Shown here: in pieces, positions 26,171-34,625 of the stretch | Position numbering within the stretch: the stretch's first letter is position 1 | How the letters are laid out: every line of letters starts with the position of its first letter | Origin: Plesiocystis pacifica SIR-1 | GTDB taxonomy: Bacteria; Myxococcota_A; Polyangia; Nannocystales; Nannocystaceae | DNA length: 64,000 nt | Assembly (NCBI RefSeq): GCF_000170895.1 | Contig: NZ_ABCS01000004.1 | Span: forward strand, 62,001-126,000 | Direction: 5' to 3' | Program-made: the position numbers and the translations under genes | The notes under the pieces: model-generated | Database searches by the model: none | What the model saw: only the letters and a program-made list of their open reading frames with translations | Told to the model about the DNA's origin: nothing

Positions 26171-26677
26171 TCAGGCGGTCGCGGCTCGCCGGGCCTCGAG
26201 GCGCTCGGCCACGGCCTCGGCGATGGTCTGCAGCCGCGCCACGTCGCCCGTGCTGAACTCGCGCGGGCACGTCCCGATGACGCACAGCGCCCCGACGGCC
26301 TCCTCCTTGGCGGTGATCAGCGGGATGCCCAGGTAGCTGCGCACGCCGTCGTGGGTGACCAGCGGGTTGTGGGCGACGAGCTCGTGCTGCTCGGCGTCGT
26401 CGACCTGAAAGGGGGTCTTGGAGGCCACGGCGTGCCGGCAAAAGGACCACTCGACGGGGGTCCCCTGGACCTCGTCGAGCCAGCTACCCAGGCCCGTGCT
26501 GGCCATGAACAGCTGGGAGGAGTCGAGCACGATCGACAGGGCTGCGATGGGCAGGTCGAGCTCGCGGGCTGCGCGCTCGACCAGGGTCTGCAGCTGCGGG
26601 TCCTCGATGGGCTCGACGAGATCGAGGGCGGCGATTTCGCGCAAGCGGGCGAGCTCGGCAGGGCTAAAGTCTGTCAT
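26171..26677 (-). CDS. GAF-domain protein
   Basis: A 168-aa cytoplasmic single-GAF protein. Nearly the whole length is one GAF fold, including LPIAALSIVLDSSQLFMAS, VEWSFCRHAVASKTPFQVDDA, VRSYLGIPLITAKEEAVGALCVIG and a final helix. This Cys-His-containing type (SFCRHA) is common in small-ligand or redox-sensing GAF proteins. There is no output domain, so it probably acts on a partner. It lies 4 bp downstream of a small helical-protein gene on the same strand, which is the likely operon partner. The ligand is unknown. Confidence 0.75.
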   Translation of the reverse strand: MTDFSPAELARLREIAALDLVEPIEDPQLQTLVERAARELDLPIAALSIVLDSSQLFMASTGLGSWLDEVQGTPVEWSFCRHAVASKTPFQVDDAEQHELVAHNPLVTHDGVRSYLGIPLITAKEEAVGALCVIGTCPREFSTGDVARLQTIAEAVAERLEARRAATA

Positions 26678-26681
26678 GATT

Positions 26682-27011
26682 TCACCCGTGCTCCGTGCGC
26701 TCGATGGCGGCATAGCTATGTGCGCGAATCGCGAAGGAGCGCGCGAGCACACTGACGAGACCCCGTTGCCGGGTCATGGTCTCGGATAGCACGATGAGCT
26801 CCTCGAGGTCGAGGTGAGCGAGCTGCTCCTGGAGCTCGGCGCCGATCTCCGAGCGGAGCTTCGCCTCGCGTACGGCCCGGGTCAGCGCGAGTTGTGCCGC
26901 GCCAGAGCCGAGCACGGTGGTCAGCGAATCGACGAGATCGCTGGCCTTCGGGCGCGTAAAATCGCGCTCTTCCAAGCCTTGAGTCACCCTGCGACTCTCG
27001 CAAATCAGCAT
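26682..27011 (-). CDS. Small helical protein upstream of the GAF gene
   Basis: About 109 aa, not recognised. The sequence is charged and helical (ALTRAVREAKLRSEIGAELQEQLAHLDLEELIVLSETMTRQRG), without signal peptide or membrane segment. An ATG at 27011 has no clear ribosome-binding site; a GTG at 26987 (VTQGLEERDF) is an alternative. The stop is 4 bp before the GAF gene's ATG, which supports cotranscription and a functional link. It might be an adaptor or a dimerising partner of the GAF protein. Confidence 0.5.
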   Translation of the reverse strand: MLICESRRVTQGLEERDFTRPKASDLVDSLTTVLGSGAAQLALTRAVREAKLRSEIGAELQEQLAHLDLEELIVLSETMTRQRGLVSVLARSFAIRAHSYAAIERTEHG

Positions 27012-27501
27012 GCAGAAGACAACGACTATTTTGCGGTAAGCGCAACGTAATCGGGGTGGAACCAGTGCCATTGAAAAGGCGGCACTCGGATTCAAATGCG
27101 CTTTGTTGGCCTTTGAATCTCAGCGAGTTCGGCGCCACCCTGACCAGAAGGTTGGCGCGCTGCGCGAGTCGATTGGCGCAGATCGACAGTGGCGCTCCCT
27201 GGGCTCGGTCTAGGCTCTCATAGTGCGTCAAGAGGAATCTGACGCGAGCGGGATGCGGGGTACTGGGCACGCGAGATCTGGCGGGGTGCGAGCAGAGCGC
27301 ACCTCGGAGGTGATCGCGTGTGGTGATGGTTGGGAACGATGAGGGACCAGGACCGGAGGTTGACCGACCGGGTAGGCCGAAGCTCTCAGACATGAGGTGT
27401 CCGCTCAGGGCGGCACCGGATCAGCTTCGTTGGGCATTGGGCCGGTAAGTCGTCCTCAGGAGGCCTCGGGACTAGCGTTCGGACCTCGATGGGCCAGGAC
27501 T
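27012..27501. other. Gap between the small gene and the IS element, with inverted repeats
   Basis: Non-coding and compositionally mixed. Two inverted repeats lie close together upstream of the minus-strand small gene: GTGCC...GGCAC (27065-27085) and GATTCAAA...TTTGAATC (27089-27119). They could be operator or 5'-leader structures. The right part (27400-27500) may belong to the IS element's non-coding end. No ORF here is convincing. Confidence 0.4.
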
Positions 27502-28870
27502 AGAAGTTGGAGGTCCTCCGTCGGACCGGTGTCATCGAATGGAATTCGTCAGGTGCTGGGCTGTGGCACCTCGTCGGTGGTTGGGGCCAGCTTCAGGCGG
27601 CTGACGTCGAAGAGCTTCTTGCTGTCGAAGACAGCTCCGTGAGCGACGTGCCACAAGGCGCTGACCAGTTTTCGCATGAGCGCGATCAGGGCTTTTTGCT
27701 TTCGCCCTGCGTCGCGGGAGACCTTCTTGGCGTACCAGGCTCGGACGATCCGATCGCGCTGGATCAAGCGGAGTACAGCGAGGTAGAGGAACAGCCTGGC
27801 GATCCCAGGGCCGCGCTTGGTGATGTGCAAGCCGCCCTTGGACTTGCCCGAGCTCTTCTCCTTGAGGTTGAGCCCGAGGGCTTTGACATAGGATGCGGGG
27901 CAATCGTACTTCGTCGGGCAGCCGACGCCTGCGACGAGGACAGCGGAGGTGGCCTTGCCGACGACCGGCGCCATCGCCTTCGTCGCCGAGCCTTCGAGCA
28001 AGGCGAGCTTCTCGACCTTCGCACGGGCCTTCTTGGCGGCCTTTTGGTGTCGCCGACATTCGGACGCGATCGTGCTGACGAGCTCGAGTTCCTCGTCGAG
28101 CTGAGGAACGCCAAGGCTCGAGTGCGCCGACTCGATCAGCTTGTCGATCTTGTCTTGGGCGAGGAAGTTTCCGCCGACCCTTCGCATGAGCTCGCGGGCC
28201 TCGTCTTCTCGCTCGACGAGCGCCGCCGGTCCGCCAAACTCGATCAGGGTCTCGAGCATCGTCGCCGAGTCCATCGACATGATCGATGAGGCCCCAGGCC
28301 AATGCCTTGCGAGCAGGCCTTCGAGGCGATTTCGATTTCGCCCGACTTCTTTCTCGTGAACCTCCAAGACCCTCAGCACAGCGGCCAATCGACGCTGATG
28401 CTCCGGCTCGAGCGGCCACGGCTCGCTGATGTCCCCGAGGTGGAGCTTGGCGATCAAGGTGGCTGACTTTGCGTCGTGGAGGCTCGGCACGCCATCGAAG
28501 ACCTCGGCTGCATCGTGGACCCGCTTGGGGTTGACTCGGAACACGGCGACGCCTGCTCGGTCGAGAGCAGCACGGATCGCGTCGCCGTAGACGCCGCTGG
28601 GCTCCATGACGACCTCGACGCGCTTGGGGCCGCCAAGGTGCTCGACCAGCGCGAGGAAGGTCCTGGACTCGGCCGGATGAATCCACTTCACGATCAGCAG
28701 GACTTGGCCCTTGTGGTTGACGATGGCCGCGTAGAAGTCCTCCTTGGCGACGTCGATCGCCACGATCACCCGTCCAGTGTCGAGCTCGGCGCTCAGCTTG
28801 GTGAGATCTAGGCCTTGGATTTTCGTGGCTCGGTATTTACGCTTGGACATGGGGATGACCTCCGACTTCT
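27502..28870 (-). mobile_element. IS110/IS1111-family insertion sequence
   Basis: The transposase gene is bracketed by an inverted repeat that I can match by eye: GACCTCCGACTTCT at 28857-28870 and AGAAGTTGGAGGTC at 27502-27515 (13 of 14 positions complementary). Subterminal inverted repeats are the mark of the IS1111 subgroup; classical IS110 elements lack them. The true outer ends should lie a few bases beyond these arms. No target duplication is expected for this family, and none is evident. Confidence 0.7.
27549..28850 (-). CDS. IS110-family DEDD transposase
   Basis: A 433-aa recombinase that moves the element by a RuvC-like/serine mechanism guided, in related elements, by a bridge RNA. 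The start MSKRKYRATK at 28850 is preferred; an earlier in-frame ATG at 28886 would place the start outside the inverted repeat. The N-terminal RuvC-like DEDD domain has VIVAIDVAKEDFYAAIV, EVVMEPSGVYGDAI and HDAKSATLIAKL. The C-terminal transposase_20 domain has APVVGKATSAVLVAGVG..., SYVKALGLNLKEKSSGKSKG, KRGPGIARLFLYLAVLR and ARDAGRKQKALIALMRKL-type sequence. Full length, no frameshift, so it is potentially active. Confidence 0.93.
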   Translation of the reverse strand: MSKRKYRATKIQGLDLTKLSAELDTGRVIVAIDVAKEDFYAAIVNHKGQVLLIVKWIHPAESRTFLALVEHLGGPKRVEVVMEPSGVYGDAIRAALDRAGVAVFRVNPKRVHDAAEVFDGVPSLHDAKSATLIAKLHLGDISEPWPLEPEHQRRLAAVLRVLEVHEKEVGRNRNRLEGLLARHWPGASSIMSMDSATMLETLIEFGGPAALVEREDEARELMRRVGGNFLAQDKIDKLIESAHSSLGVPQLDEELELVSTIASECRRHQKAAKKARAKVEKLALLEGSATKAMAPVVGKATSAVLVAGVGCPTKYDCPASYVKALGLNLKEKSSGKSKGGLHITKRGPGIARLFLYLAVLRLIQRDRIVRAWYAKKVSRDAGRKQKALIALMRKLVSALWHVAHGAVFDSKKLFDVSRLKLAPTTDEVPQPST

Positions 28871-28935
28871 TTGAGTGCCCAGGCAAAAAACCTGGGTATG
28901 AGGCATCCCCCTCTTTCTACAGCTGACTAGCGGGC

Positions 28936-29631
28936 ATGAGCGAGGCTGCGGGCAAGCGAGTGCTGATCACGGGCGCCACGGGGATGGTCGGGGGGCAGGC
29001 CCTCGACTACGCCCTGGGCCACCCGGAGGTCGGGGCCGTCACGGTGGTCGGGCGGCGCAGGGTGGGACGCGAGCACCCCGAGCTGCGCGAGATCCTGCAT
29101 GGAGACTTCTCGGACTGCGCGGCCCTTGCCGATGTTCTGCGCGAGCAGGACGCCGTGCTCTACTGCATCGGCGTCTACACCGGGGCCGTCCCCGACGAGC
29201 TGTTCCGGGCGATCACCGTCGACCACACCCTGGCCTTCGCGGGCGTGCTGGCCGAGGTCAACCCCTCGGCCAGCTTTTGTCTGCTCAGCGGAGCGGGGTC
29301 CGATCCCTCGGGGCGCAGCCGCATGGCCTTCGCCCGCTACAAGGGCGCGGCCGAGGCGGGGCTGAGCGCGCTCGGCCTGGGCCGCTTCCACTCCTTCCGT
29401 CCCGGCTACATCTACCCGAGCGAGCCCCGGGAGGAGCCGGGCCTGAGCTACCGCATCACCCGGCGGATCTACCCGGTGCTGCGTCGCCTCGCGCCGGGCT
29501 CCGTGATCACCGATCGGCGGCTGGCGGAGGCCATGGTCGAGGTCGGTCTCCACGGCGCCGGCTCGCACGCCTCGCCCTTCCTCGAGAACCGCGACATCCT
29601 CGGGCTGAGTCCGCCCGACCTCCCCGCCTGA
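28936..29631 (+). CDS. NAD(P)-binding short-chain dehydrogenase-like protein
   Basis: A 231-aa atypical SDR/NAD-dependent epimerase-like protein. The nucleotide-binding motif GATGMVGGQ lies near the N-terminus (VLITGATGMVGGQALDYAL), followed by HGDFSDCAALADVLREQDAVLYCIG, and a Tyr-Lys pair in FARYKGAAEAGL consistent with an active site. It resembles the HTATIP2/TIP30-like family of short Rossmann proteins. Its start is 65 bp from the IS arm, so the element may influence its expression. The substrate is unknown. Confidence 0.75.
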   Translation: MSEAAGKRVLITGATGMVGGQALDYALGHPEVGAVTVVGRRRVGREHPELREILHGDFSDCAALADVLREQDAVLYCIGVYTGAVPDELFRAITVDHTLAFAGVLAEVNPSASFCLLSGAGSDPSGRSRMAFARYKGAAEAGLSALGLGRFHSFRPGYIYPSEPREEPGLSYRITRRIYPVLRRLAPGSVITDRRLAEAMVEVGLHGAGSHASPFLENRDILGLSPPDLPA

Positions 29632-29646
29632 TAGAGTCCCGCCGCC

Positions 29647-29910
29647 GTGTTCGACTTCGAGAACTTCCACATCCGCGACGGCGGGAGCTGGGTCGCGATG
29701 GTCGGGCTGGTGCTGTCCTCGTCGCTGGTCGCGTTCGTCTTCCAGACCATGGACTTCGTGGGTGATGCGAGCGAGGACCCCTTCGAGGCGGGCATGAACG
29801 ACGTGCCGATGAACGCCCTGTGTCGGACCATCGAGATCGACTTGCGCCAGATGCTCGGAGAGACCGAACTACCTCCCGGAGAACAGCCCGTGGGCGACGT
29901 GCTGTACTGA
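29647..29910 (+). CDS. Short membrane protein resembling the C-terminal end of bestrophin-type channels
   Basis: An 87-aa protein from a GTG start 15 bp after the previous stop. There is one predicted membrane segment (VAMVGLVLSSSLVAFVFQT), then DASEDPFEAGMNDVPMNALCRTIEIDLRQMLGE. The DPF-x(4,6)-NDVP-x-x-ALCRTIEIDLR pattern is the conserved tail that follows the last helix of prokaryotic bestrophin anion channels, which are ~300 aa long. The preceding channel helices are absent; upstream sequence is the SDR gene. It is either a degraded remnant or a stand-alone short paralogue. The family link is from motif memory and should be tested. Confidence 0.5.
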   Translation: MFDFENFHIRDGGSWVAMVGLVLSSSLVAFVFQTMDFVGDASEDPFEAGMNDVPMNALCRTIEIDLRQMLGETELPPGEQPVGDVLY

Positions 29911-30142
29911 CCGACCGCCCGGATCCGTCGCTGGGGGCTGGGGCCATTTTCCCCAAGGTGTTGGCGTTCGAGCTGGTTGCCGCTGGCGCCTGTGCGCGGC
30001 GGGGGCCTCGCTCGTGTGTGGTTCGAGGGGCGCCTCTCGAAGGGGAAGGCTCAGGAGCTCGCAGGGCGATTGTTCGTGGTGTTCTCGATCGAGTCTGCCG
30101 CGCTCGCCCATCCGCGTCGGGCTTTGGCGCTACAACCGAAGG

Positions 30143-31681
30143 GTGGAGCGCAAGCTGGCCTGGCTCGTCGCTACGTGGCTGTTTGCCGCAGTGGGGATGA
30201 TCGCGTCGAGCCTGGTTTTTGGCCAGCCGATCGGCATGTTCGCGGCCGTGCCGATGATGGCGACGGCGTGGGTGCTGGGCCTGCGCGCCAGCGTCGTGGC
30301 GGCGGTCGCGTCGCTGCCCTTCTCGTTTTTGTGCGGAGCCTTGGGCGGCCTCGCGCCCCTGGCCGTGCTGGCCATCGATCCCTTCTTCATCCCCGGCCAC
30401 GTGCTCGCGGGCGCGGTCACCATCTTGCTGGGCTACTCGAGCACGCTGCGCCAGCGCCTGCAGGCCGAGACCAAGATGCGGGTCGAGAGCGAGCGGGCCC
30501 GGGTCGAGGCCGAGATGCAGGCGCAGCTGGGCCGGGCCGACCGCCTGGCGACCGTCGGGACCCTGGCCGCGGGCGTCGCCCACGAGGTCAACAACCCGCT
30601 GACCTTCGTGCTCGGCAACCTCGAGCTGACCCGGGACGAGCTCGCGGACCAGGGCGAGGCGCCGCCCAGCGCGGCGGCTTGGGCCCAGCTGCGCGCGAGC
30701 ATGGATGAGAGCCTGCGCGAGGCCCTCGAGGGCGCCGAGCACATCCGCGACGTCGTCGGCGAGCTCAAGCTGTTCGTGCGCGATCAGGACGACACCTTCG
30801 AGGCCGTGAAGCTCGAGGAGGTCCTCGACACCTCGCTCAAGCTGTGCCGCCACGAGCTCGGCCACGACATCGAGCTGGTCCGTCACGTCGAGCTGGTCCC
30901 GCGGGTGCGCGGCAACCCGGGCAAGCTCGCGCAGATCTTCATCAACCTGCTGGTCAACGCGGCCCAGGCCATGGCCGAGGGCAAGGGGCGCATCGAGCTG
31001 CGCCTGGTCCGGGACGGCGACGCGGTCGTGGCCAGCGTGTCCGACGACGGCGCGGGCATGAGCGAGGCGGTGCGGGCGAAGATCTTCGAGCCCTTCTTCA
31101 CCACCAAGCCCATCGGGATCGGCACAGGCCTGGGCCTGCCGGTGTGCGCGAGCATCGTGCGTCACCACGGCGGCAGCTTGAGCGTCGACAGCGTCGAGGG
31201 CGTGGGCACGACCTTCCGCCTGCGTCTGCCGGTGTGGACCGGAGCTCAGGAGTCCAGCGGGATGGTGTCCCTGGGCGTGGGCGCGCGCTTGAAGATCCTG
31301 GTCGTCGACGACGACGCGGGCGTGCGCCAGACCCTGGCTCGCCTGCTCGACAGCCACCACGAGTGCACCACGGTGACCAACGCGGGCGCGGCCATGGCCC
31401 ACCTCGAGCGCAGCGCCGTGGACCTGGTGGTCTGCGACCTGATGATGCCGCGCTGCACCGGCATGGAGCTCCACGATCGCCTCCAGGCCGAGCGCCCCGA
31501 GCTGCTCGAGCGGCTTTGGTTCATGACCGGGGGCGCGACCACGGAGCGAGCCCGGGCCTTCGTCGAGGCCCACCAGGGCCGGGTGCTGGCCAAGCCCCTG
31601 ACCCGCTCGAGCTTGCTGCCGGCGCTGCGCGAAGCGGCCGCGCGGGCGTGCTTGGAGACGAGCTCCGAGCTGGCGAGCTAG
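30143..31681 (+). CDS. Hybrid histidine kinase (membrane sensor, HisKA, HATPase, receiver)
   Basis: About 512 aa. A GTG at 30143 (VERKLAWLVATWLFAAVG) is a plausible start, although the frame is open to 30014. Three or four hydrophobic segments (residues ~5-95) form a membrane sensor without a clear periplasmic domain. A coiled-coil stretch leads to the H-box AAGVAHEVNNPLTFV, then an N-box INLLVNAAQAM, G1 DDGAGMS, F-box FEPFFTT and G2 GTGLGLPV. A C-terminal receiver domain (from ILVVDDDAGVR) has the phospho-Asp in VVCDLMMPR and the Lys in VLAKPL. No partner response regulator is adjacent. The signal is unknown. Confidence 0.88.
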   Translation: MERKLAWLVATWLFAAVGMIASSLVFGQPIGMFAAVPMMATAWVLGLRASVVAAVASLPFSFLCGALGGLAPLAVLAIDPFFIPGHVLAGAVTILLGYSSTLRQRLQAETKMRVESERARVEAEMQAQLGRADRLATVGTLAAGVAHEVNNPLTFVLGNLELTRDELADQGEAPPSAAAWAQLRASMDESLREALEGAEHIRDVVGELKLFVRDQDDTFEAVKLEEVLDTSLKLCRHELGHDIELVRHVELVPRVRGNPGKLAQIFINLLVNAAQAMAEGKGRIELRLVRDGDAVVASVSDDGAGMSEAVRAKIFEPFFTTKPIGIGTGLGLPVCASIVRHHGGSLSVDSVEGVGTTFRLRLPVWTGAQESSGMVSLGVGARLKILVVDDDAGVRQTLARLLDSHHECTTVTNAGAAMAHLERSAVDLVVCDLMMPRCTGMELHDRLQAERPELLERLWFMTGGATTERARAFVEAHQGRVLAKPLTRSSLLPALREAAARACLETSSELAS

Positions 31682-31693
31682 CGAGCAGAAAGT

Positions 31694-32188
31694 TCAGTCC
31701 GACTGCACGCGCCAGTCTTCGACGGGCAGCGGCGTCGTGAACAGCCCGTCGCAGACGGCCAGGGTCTCGCGCTCGGACAGCACGCCCTTGGGCCCGATGA
31801 AGATCATCTCGACGTCGTTGCTGGCGTGGACCTGGTCGCCGACGAGGATCAGGCTGCGCATCACCAGCAGGCGCCCGTTCATGCCGATGGCGCGGGAGTC
31901 GATGGTGTAGCGGGTGCCGAGGCTCAGCTCCCGGCGGTAGATGATGTGCTGGTTGGCGACGACGGGGTGGATGCCCTGGGCCCGCCAGCGATCCCAGCCG
32001 CGCGAGCGGAGCACCCAGTCCGTGCGCCCGATCTCCATGACCTGGGCGTAGACGGCCTGGTTCATGTGCCGGTTGATGTCGAGCTCTGCGAAGCGCACGC
32101 GCCGGTCGACGCGGGACACGAGGCTGCCGTCGACGTTGAGGCGCGAGCGAAGGACGGCGGGCGCGATGCGCATCAGGTAGCCGAACAT
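31694..32188 (-). CDS. Thioesterase-like hotdog-fold protein
   Basis: A 164-aa single-hotdog protein of the 4-hydroxybenzoyl-CoA/acyl-CoA thioesterase superfamily. The signature segment is RVRFAELDINRHMNQAVYAQVMEIGRTDWVLR, with the DINxHMNNxxY-type pattern seen in bacterial THEM6-like and 4HBT proteins. It is followed by NQHIIYRRELSLGTRYTIDSRAIG. The start is taken at 32188 (MFGYLMRIAPAVL); a ribosome-binding site is weak. It lies downstream of, and on the same strand as, a frameshifted segment and a GNAT gene, which would fit an acyl-group metabolism locus. The substrate is unknown. Confidence 0.75.
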   Translation of the reverse strand: MFGYLMRIAPAVLRSRLNVDGSLVSRVDRRVRFAELDINRHMNQAVYAQVMEIGRTDWVLRSRGWDRWRAQGIHPVVANQHIIYRRELSLGTRYTIDSRAIGMNGRLLVMRSLILVGDQVHASNDVEMIFIGPKGVLSERETLAVCDGLFTTPLPVEDWRVQSD

Positions 32189-32237
32189 GGCCGGATGATG
32201 CACCACGATCGGCCGCCCGGGCTCACCCGAACTCACC

Positions 32238-32508
32238 CGAACAGGCCGTTGACGATGCGGGTCAGCACGGCGCGCAGGCGCGGCGCCGTCTGTCCGGGCC
32301 GCGTCGAGGATCGTCGTGATGTGCGCGACCAGGTCTTCCTGGGTGCGCTCGAGCATGGCTCCGATCGCTGGGTCGCGGTGACCCTCGGCGAGGGGCTCCA
32401 TGGACAGGCGGGCGTACAGGGGATCGGCCATCTCGATCAGCGCCGCCTCGAGGAGCTCGACGGAGGCCGCGCGGAGGTCGTCGGCGCGGGCGGGGCCTGG
32501 GAGGAAGC
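32238..32508 (-). pseudogene. Frameshifted coding segment following the GNAT gene
   Basis: The minus strand here has strong coding character (third positions almost all G/C) but no normal start. It reads ADDLRAASVELLEAALIEMADPLYARL and TQEDLVAHITTILDAARTD in one frame, then near 32290-32300 the coding signal moves to another frame that ends naturally as PRLRAVLTRIVNGLFG at a TGA. The upper end joins the GNAT stop (TAG) in a different frame. The simplest reading is a C-terminal extension of the GNAT protein, or a small downstream gene, broken by one or two frameshifts; sequencing error is possible. The first in-frame ATG is at 32431. Confidence 0.5.
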
Positions 32509-33204
32509 CTAGGCTCGGGGCGGCAGCACCATCGGCAGGGCGTACATGCCGTAGGCCTTCATGAAGATCGGCTCGCCCGCGAGCTCGAAGCCCACGCGTC
32601 GGTAGTAGGCGATGAGCCAGGGGATCGGTCCGTCCACGGGGCGGTGCCCGGCGACGCTCGTGTGGGGGTCGCGGGCCAGGACGCGCCGTCCGGCTTGGGG
32701 GTTGGACTGCGCGAGGCGAGCCCACAGACCCGCGGCTTCCCCCGGGGTGCGCAGCCAGGTCGCCGCGACCGTCAGCACCGCGCAATCTCGTGTTGCGGCG
32801 CACAGTGCATCGAGGATGCGATCGAGCAGACCGAGGCCCCGCCACGGTCGCAGGCACGCGGCGTAGCTGCCGTGAACCAGCTCCGCCGAGCCAAAGGCCC
32901 CGGGGCGGATCGTGGCGACGCGCTCGCAGGGCAGCCCGTAGTCCGTGCGATCGGCGCGCGCGCGGGCGGGATCTCGGCGGTGGATGCTGGCGGTGGCGAC
33001 GGGCTGTTCACCGCGCCAGGCCGCGACCGTGAGGGAAGCCGCGAGCGCGAGCTCGATGGCGGAGTCTGGCGCAGGGTGCTGTGCCCAGGGTTCGCCCCGA
33101 CACGCCTCGTGCAGGGTCTGGCAGGCCAACTGAGCCGTGGCCAGGCACTCCTGGGGCGTACGCGCGGGGCGGATCTGGAGGCGTCCGTGGAGCTCGGTCG
33201 TCAT
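32509..33204 (-). CDS. GNAT-like acyltransferase (N-acyl amino acid synthase type)
   Basis: A 231-aa predicted acyltransferase. The N-terminal half has the beta-alpha pattern of GNAT folds (MTTELHGRLQIRPARTPQECLATAQL, QPVATASIHRRDP). AELVHGSYAACLRPWRGLGLLDRILDAL fits the acyl-CoA-binding region, and the C-terminal YRRVGFELAGEPIFMKAYG resembles the FeeM-like N-acyl amino acid synthase branch. The ATG at 33204 is the first usable start. Downstream coding sequence in another frame (32238-32508) may be part of the original protein. Donor and acceptor are unknown. Confidence 0.55.
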   Translation of the reverse strand: MTTELHGRLQIRPARTPQECLATAQLACQTLHEACRGEPWAQHPAPDSAIELALAASLTVAAWRGEQPVATASIHRRDPARARADRTDYGLPCERVATIRPGAFGSAELVHGSYAACLRPWRGLGLLDRILDALCAATRDCAVLTVAATWLRTPGEAAGLWARLAQSNPQAGRRVLARDPHTSVAGHRPVDGPIPWLIAYYRRVGFELAGEPIFMKAYGMYALPMVLPPRA

Positions 33205-33356
33205 GCTCCCGAGAAGTGCCCGCTGCGGTCGGATCGGATTAATGCCGGGGCAACTTTGGTGGCTCGCCCAACCCCCTTTGCGCGAGGCAAAGCTGCGCGG
33301 CGAACGCTTTCCTAGCCCCCCGAATGTGGCGGCCTGCGTGGGCTACTAATTGCTCG

Positions 33357-34610
33357 ATGCGACGCGAGCTCTTGCCCATGGTCTTGTTGTCCCTGTCCCT
33401 CGCGTGCACGGACGACGTGTCCGAGACGAGCTCGGGCGACGACGAGGTCGGGAGCGAGTCGGGCGGGTCGAGCGAGTCGAGCGAGTCGAGCGGGACGGAG
33501 GCGGGCACGGACGACGTGGGCACGGACGACGTGGGTACGGACGACGCGGACACGGAGGGGACGGGCACGGACATGGGGATGGAGGAGACGGGCTCCGAAG
33601 AGGAGATGGGCTCCGAAGAGGAGATGGGCTCCGAAGACACGGACACCGGCGGCGAGCCAGTCTGCGGCAACGGCGAGGTCGAGGACGGCGAGGACTGTGA
33701 CGACGGCGGCCAGTCGGCCAGCTGCGACGAGGACTGCACCCTCGCCGAGTGCGGCGACGGCGTGGTCAACACGGCCGCCCGCGAAGGCTGCGACGACGGC
33801 AACGCCGTCGACGACGACGCCTGCTCCAACGCGTGCGTGCTCGCGAGCTGCGGCGACGGCATCGTCAATGACGGCGAGCAGTGCGACGACGGCAACGACG
33901 TCGACACCGACGCGTGCCCCTCGACCTGCATGCACGCGAGCTGCGGCGACGGCTTCGTGCACGAGGACGTCGAGCAGTGCGACGGCGGCGGCGAGACCGA
34001 GACCTGCGACGCCGACTGCACGGCGGTGAGCTGCGGCGACGGCACGGTCAACGCCAGCGCCGGCGAGGCCTGCGACGACGGCAACGAGGTCGACACCGAC
34101 AGCTGCCTCTCGACCTGCGAGTCCGCGAGCTGCGGCGACGGCTTCTTGCAAGCGGGAGCCGAGGAGTGCGACGACGGCAACGCCGTCGACGACGACACCT
34201 GCTCCAACAACTGCACGGTCAACTGCGCGGGCGAGATCTTCGTCGAGGACTGGAACGGCTACAGCTACTGGAAGGTGCCGGTCGAGGGCCTGATGAGCGA
34301 CGAGAACATCGCGGCCGCGTGCACGGCCTGCAACCTCGATGTCCCGTGCTCGGGCCCGGTGGGCTGCCAGTTCAACGACGACGTGTGCGTGCAGACCGGC
34401 AACGAGACCAACTGCAGCAACCCGATGATGAAGATGTCGCAGATGCTCTGCGACGGCGCGAACCCGGGGGCTTGCGAGCCGATGTGGGGCCTCTACCAGT
34501 ACCTGGGCGGGACCTGGTCCAACGGCTCGTGCGGGGCCGAGGAGGCGAACTGGTGCGCCTTTGGCAACGACGCGACGGACCGCTATGGGCTGTGCGTCGA
34601 GGCCTTTTAG
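33357..34610 (+). CDS. DUF4215 Cys-repeat lipoprotein
   Basis: A 417-aa lipoprotein. The ATG at 33357 gives MRRELLPMVLLSLSLAC with the lipobox at Cys17. An acidic, repeat-built stalk follows (DVGTDDVGTDD, GSEEEMGSEEEMGSED; residues ~20-95). Six consecutive DUF4215/myxococcal Cys repeats of ~33 residues follow, each of the form CG-[DN]-G-x(3-8)-E-x-CDDGN-x(2)-D-x-D-x-C-x(3)-C (residues ~100-295). The last ~120 residues form a distinct domain beginning CAGEIFVEDWNGYSYWKVPVEG, with more Cys. It is probably surface-exposed with Ca-binding Asp/Asn loops in the repeats. Its partner is unknown. Confidence 0.82.
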   Translation: MRRELLPMVLLSLSLACTDDVSETSSGDDEVGSESGGSSESSESSGTEAGTDDVGTDDVGTDDADTEGTGTDMGMEETGSEEEMGSEEEMGSEDTDTGGEPVCGNGEVEDGEDCDDGGQSASCDEDCTLAECGDGVVNTAAREGCDDGNAVDDDACSNACVLASCGDGIVNDGEQCDDGNDVDTDACPSTCMHASCGDGFVHEDVEQCDGGGETETCDADCTAVSCGDGTVNASAGEACDDGNEVDTDSCLSTCESASCGDGFLQAGAEECDDGNAVDDDTCSNNCTVNCAGEIFVEDWNGYSYWKVPVEGLMSDENIAAACTACNLDVPCSGPVGCQFNDDVCVQTGNETNCSNPMMKMSQMLCDGANPGACEPMWGLYQYLGGTWSNGSCGAEEANWCAFGNDATDRYGLCVEAF

Positions 34611-34625
34611 CGCTCGTCAGGGTCG

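Noticed and set aside
26163..29000. tRNA or rRNA gene as insertion site for the IS
   Set aside because: I found no cloverleaf-like sequence or conserved tRNA T-loop (GGTTCRANTCC) near the element.
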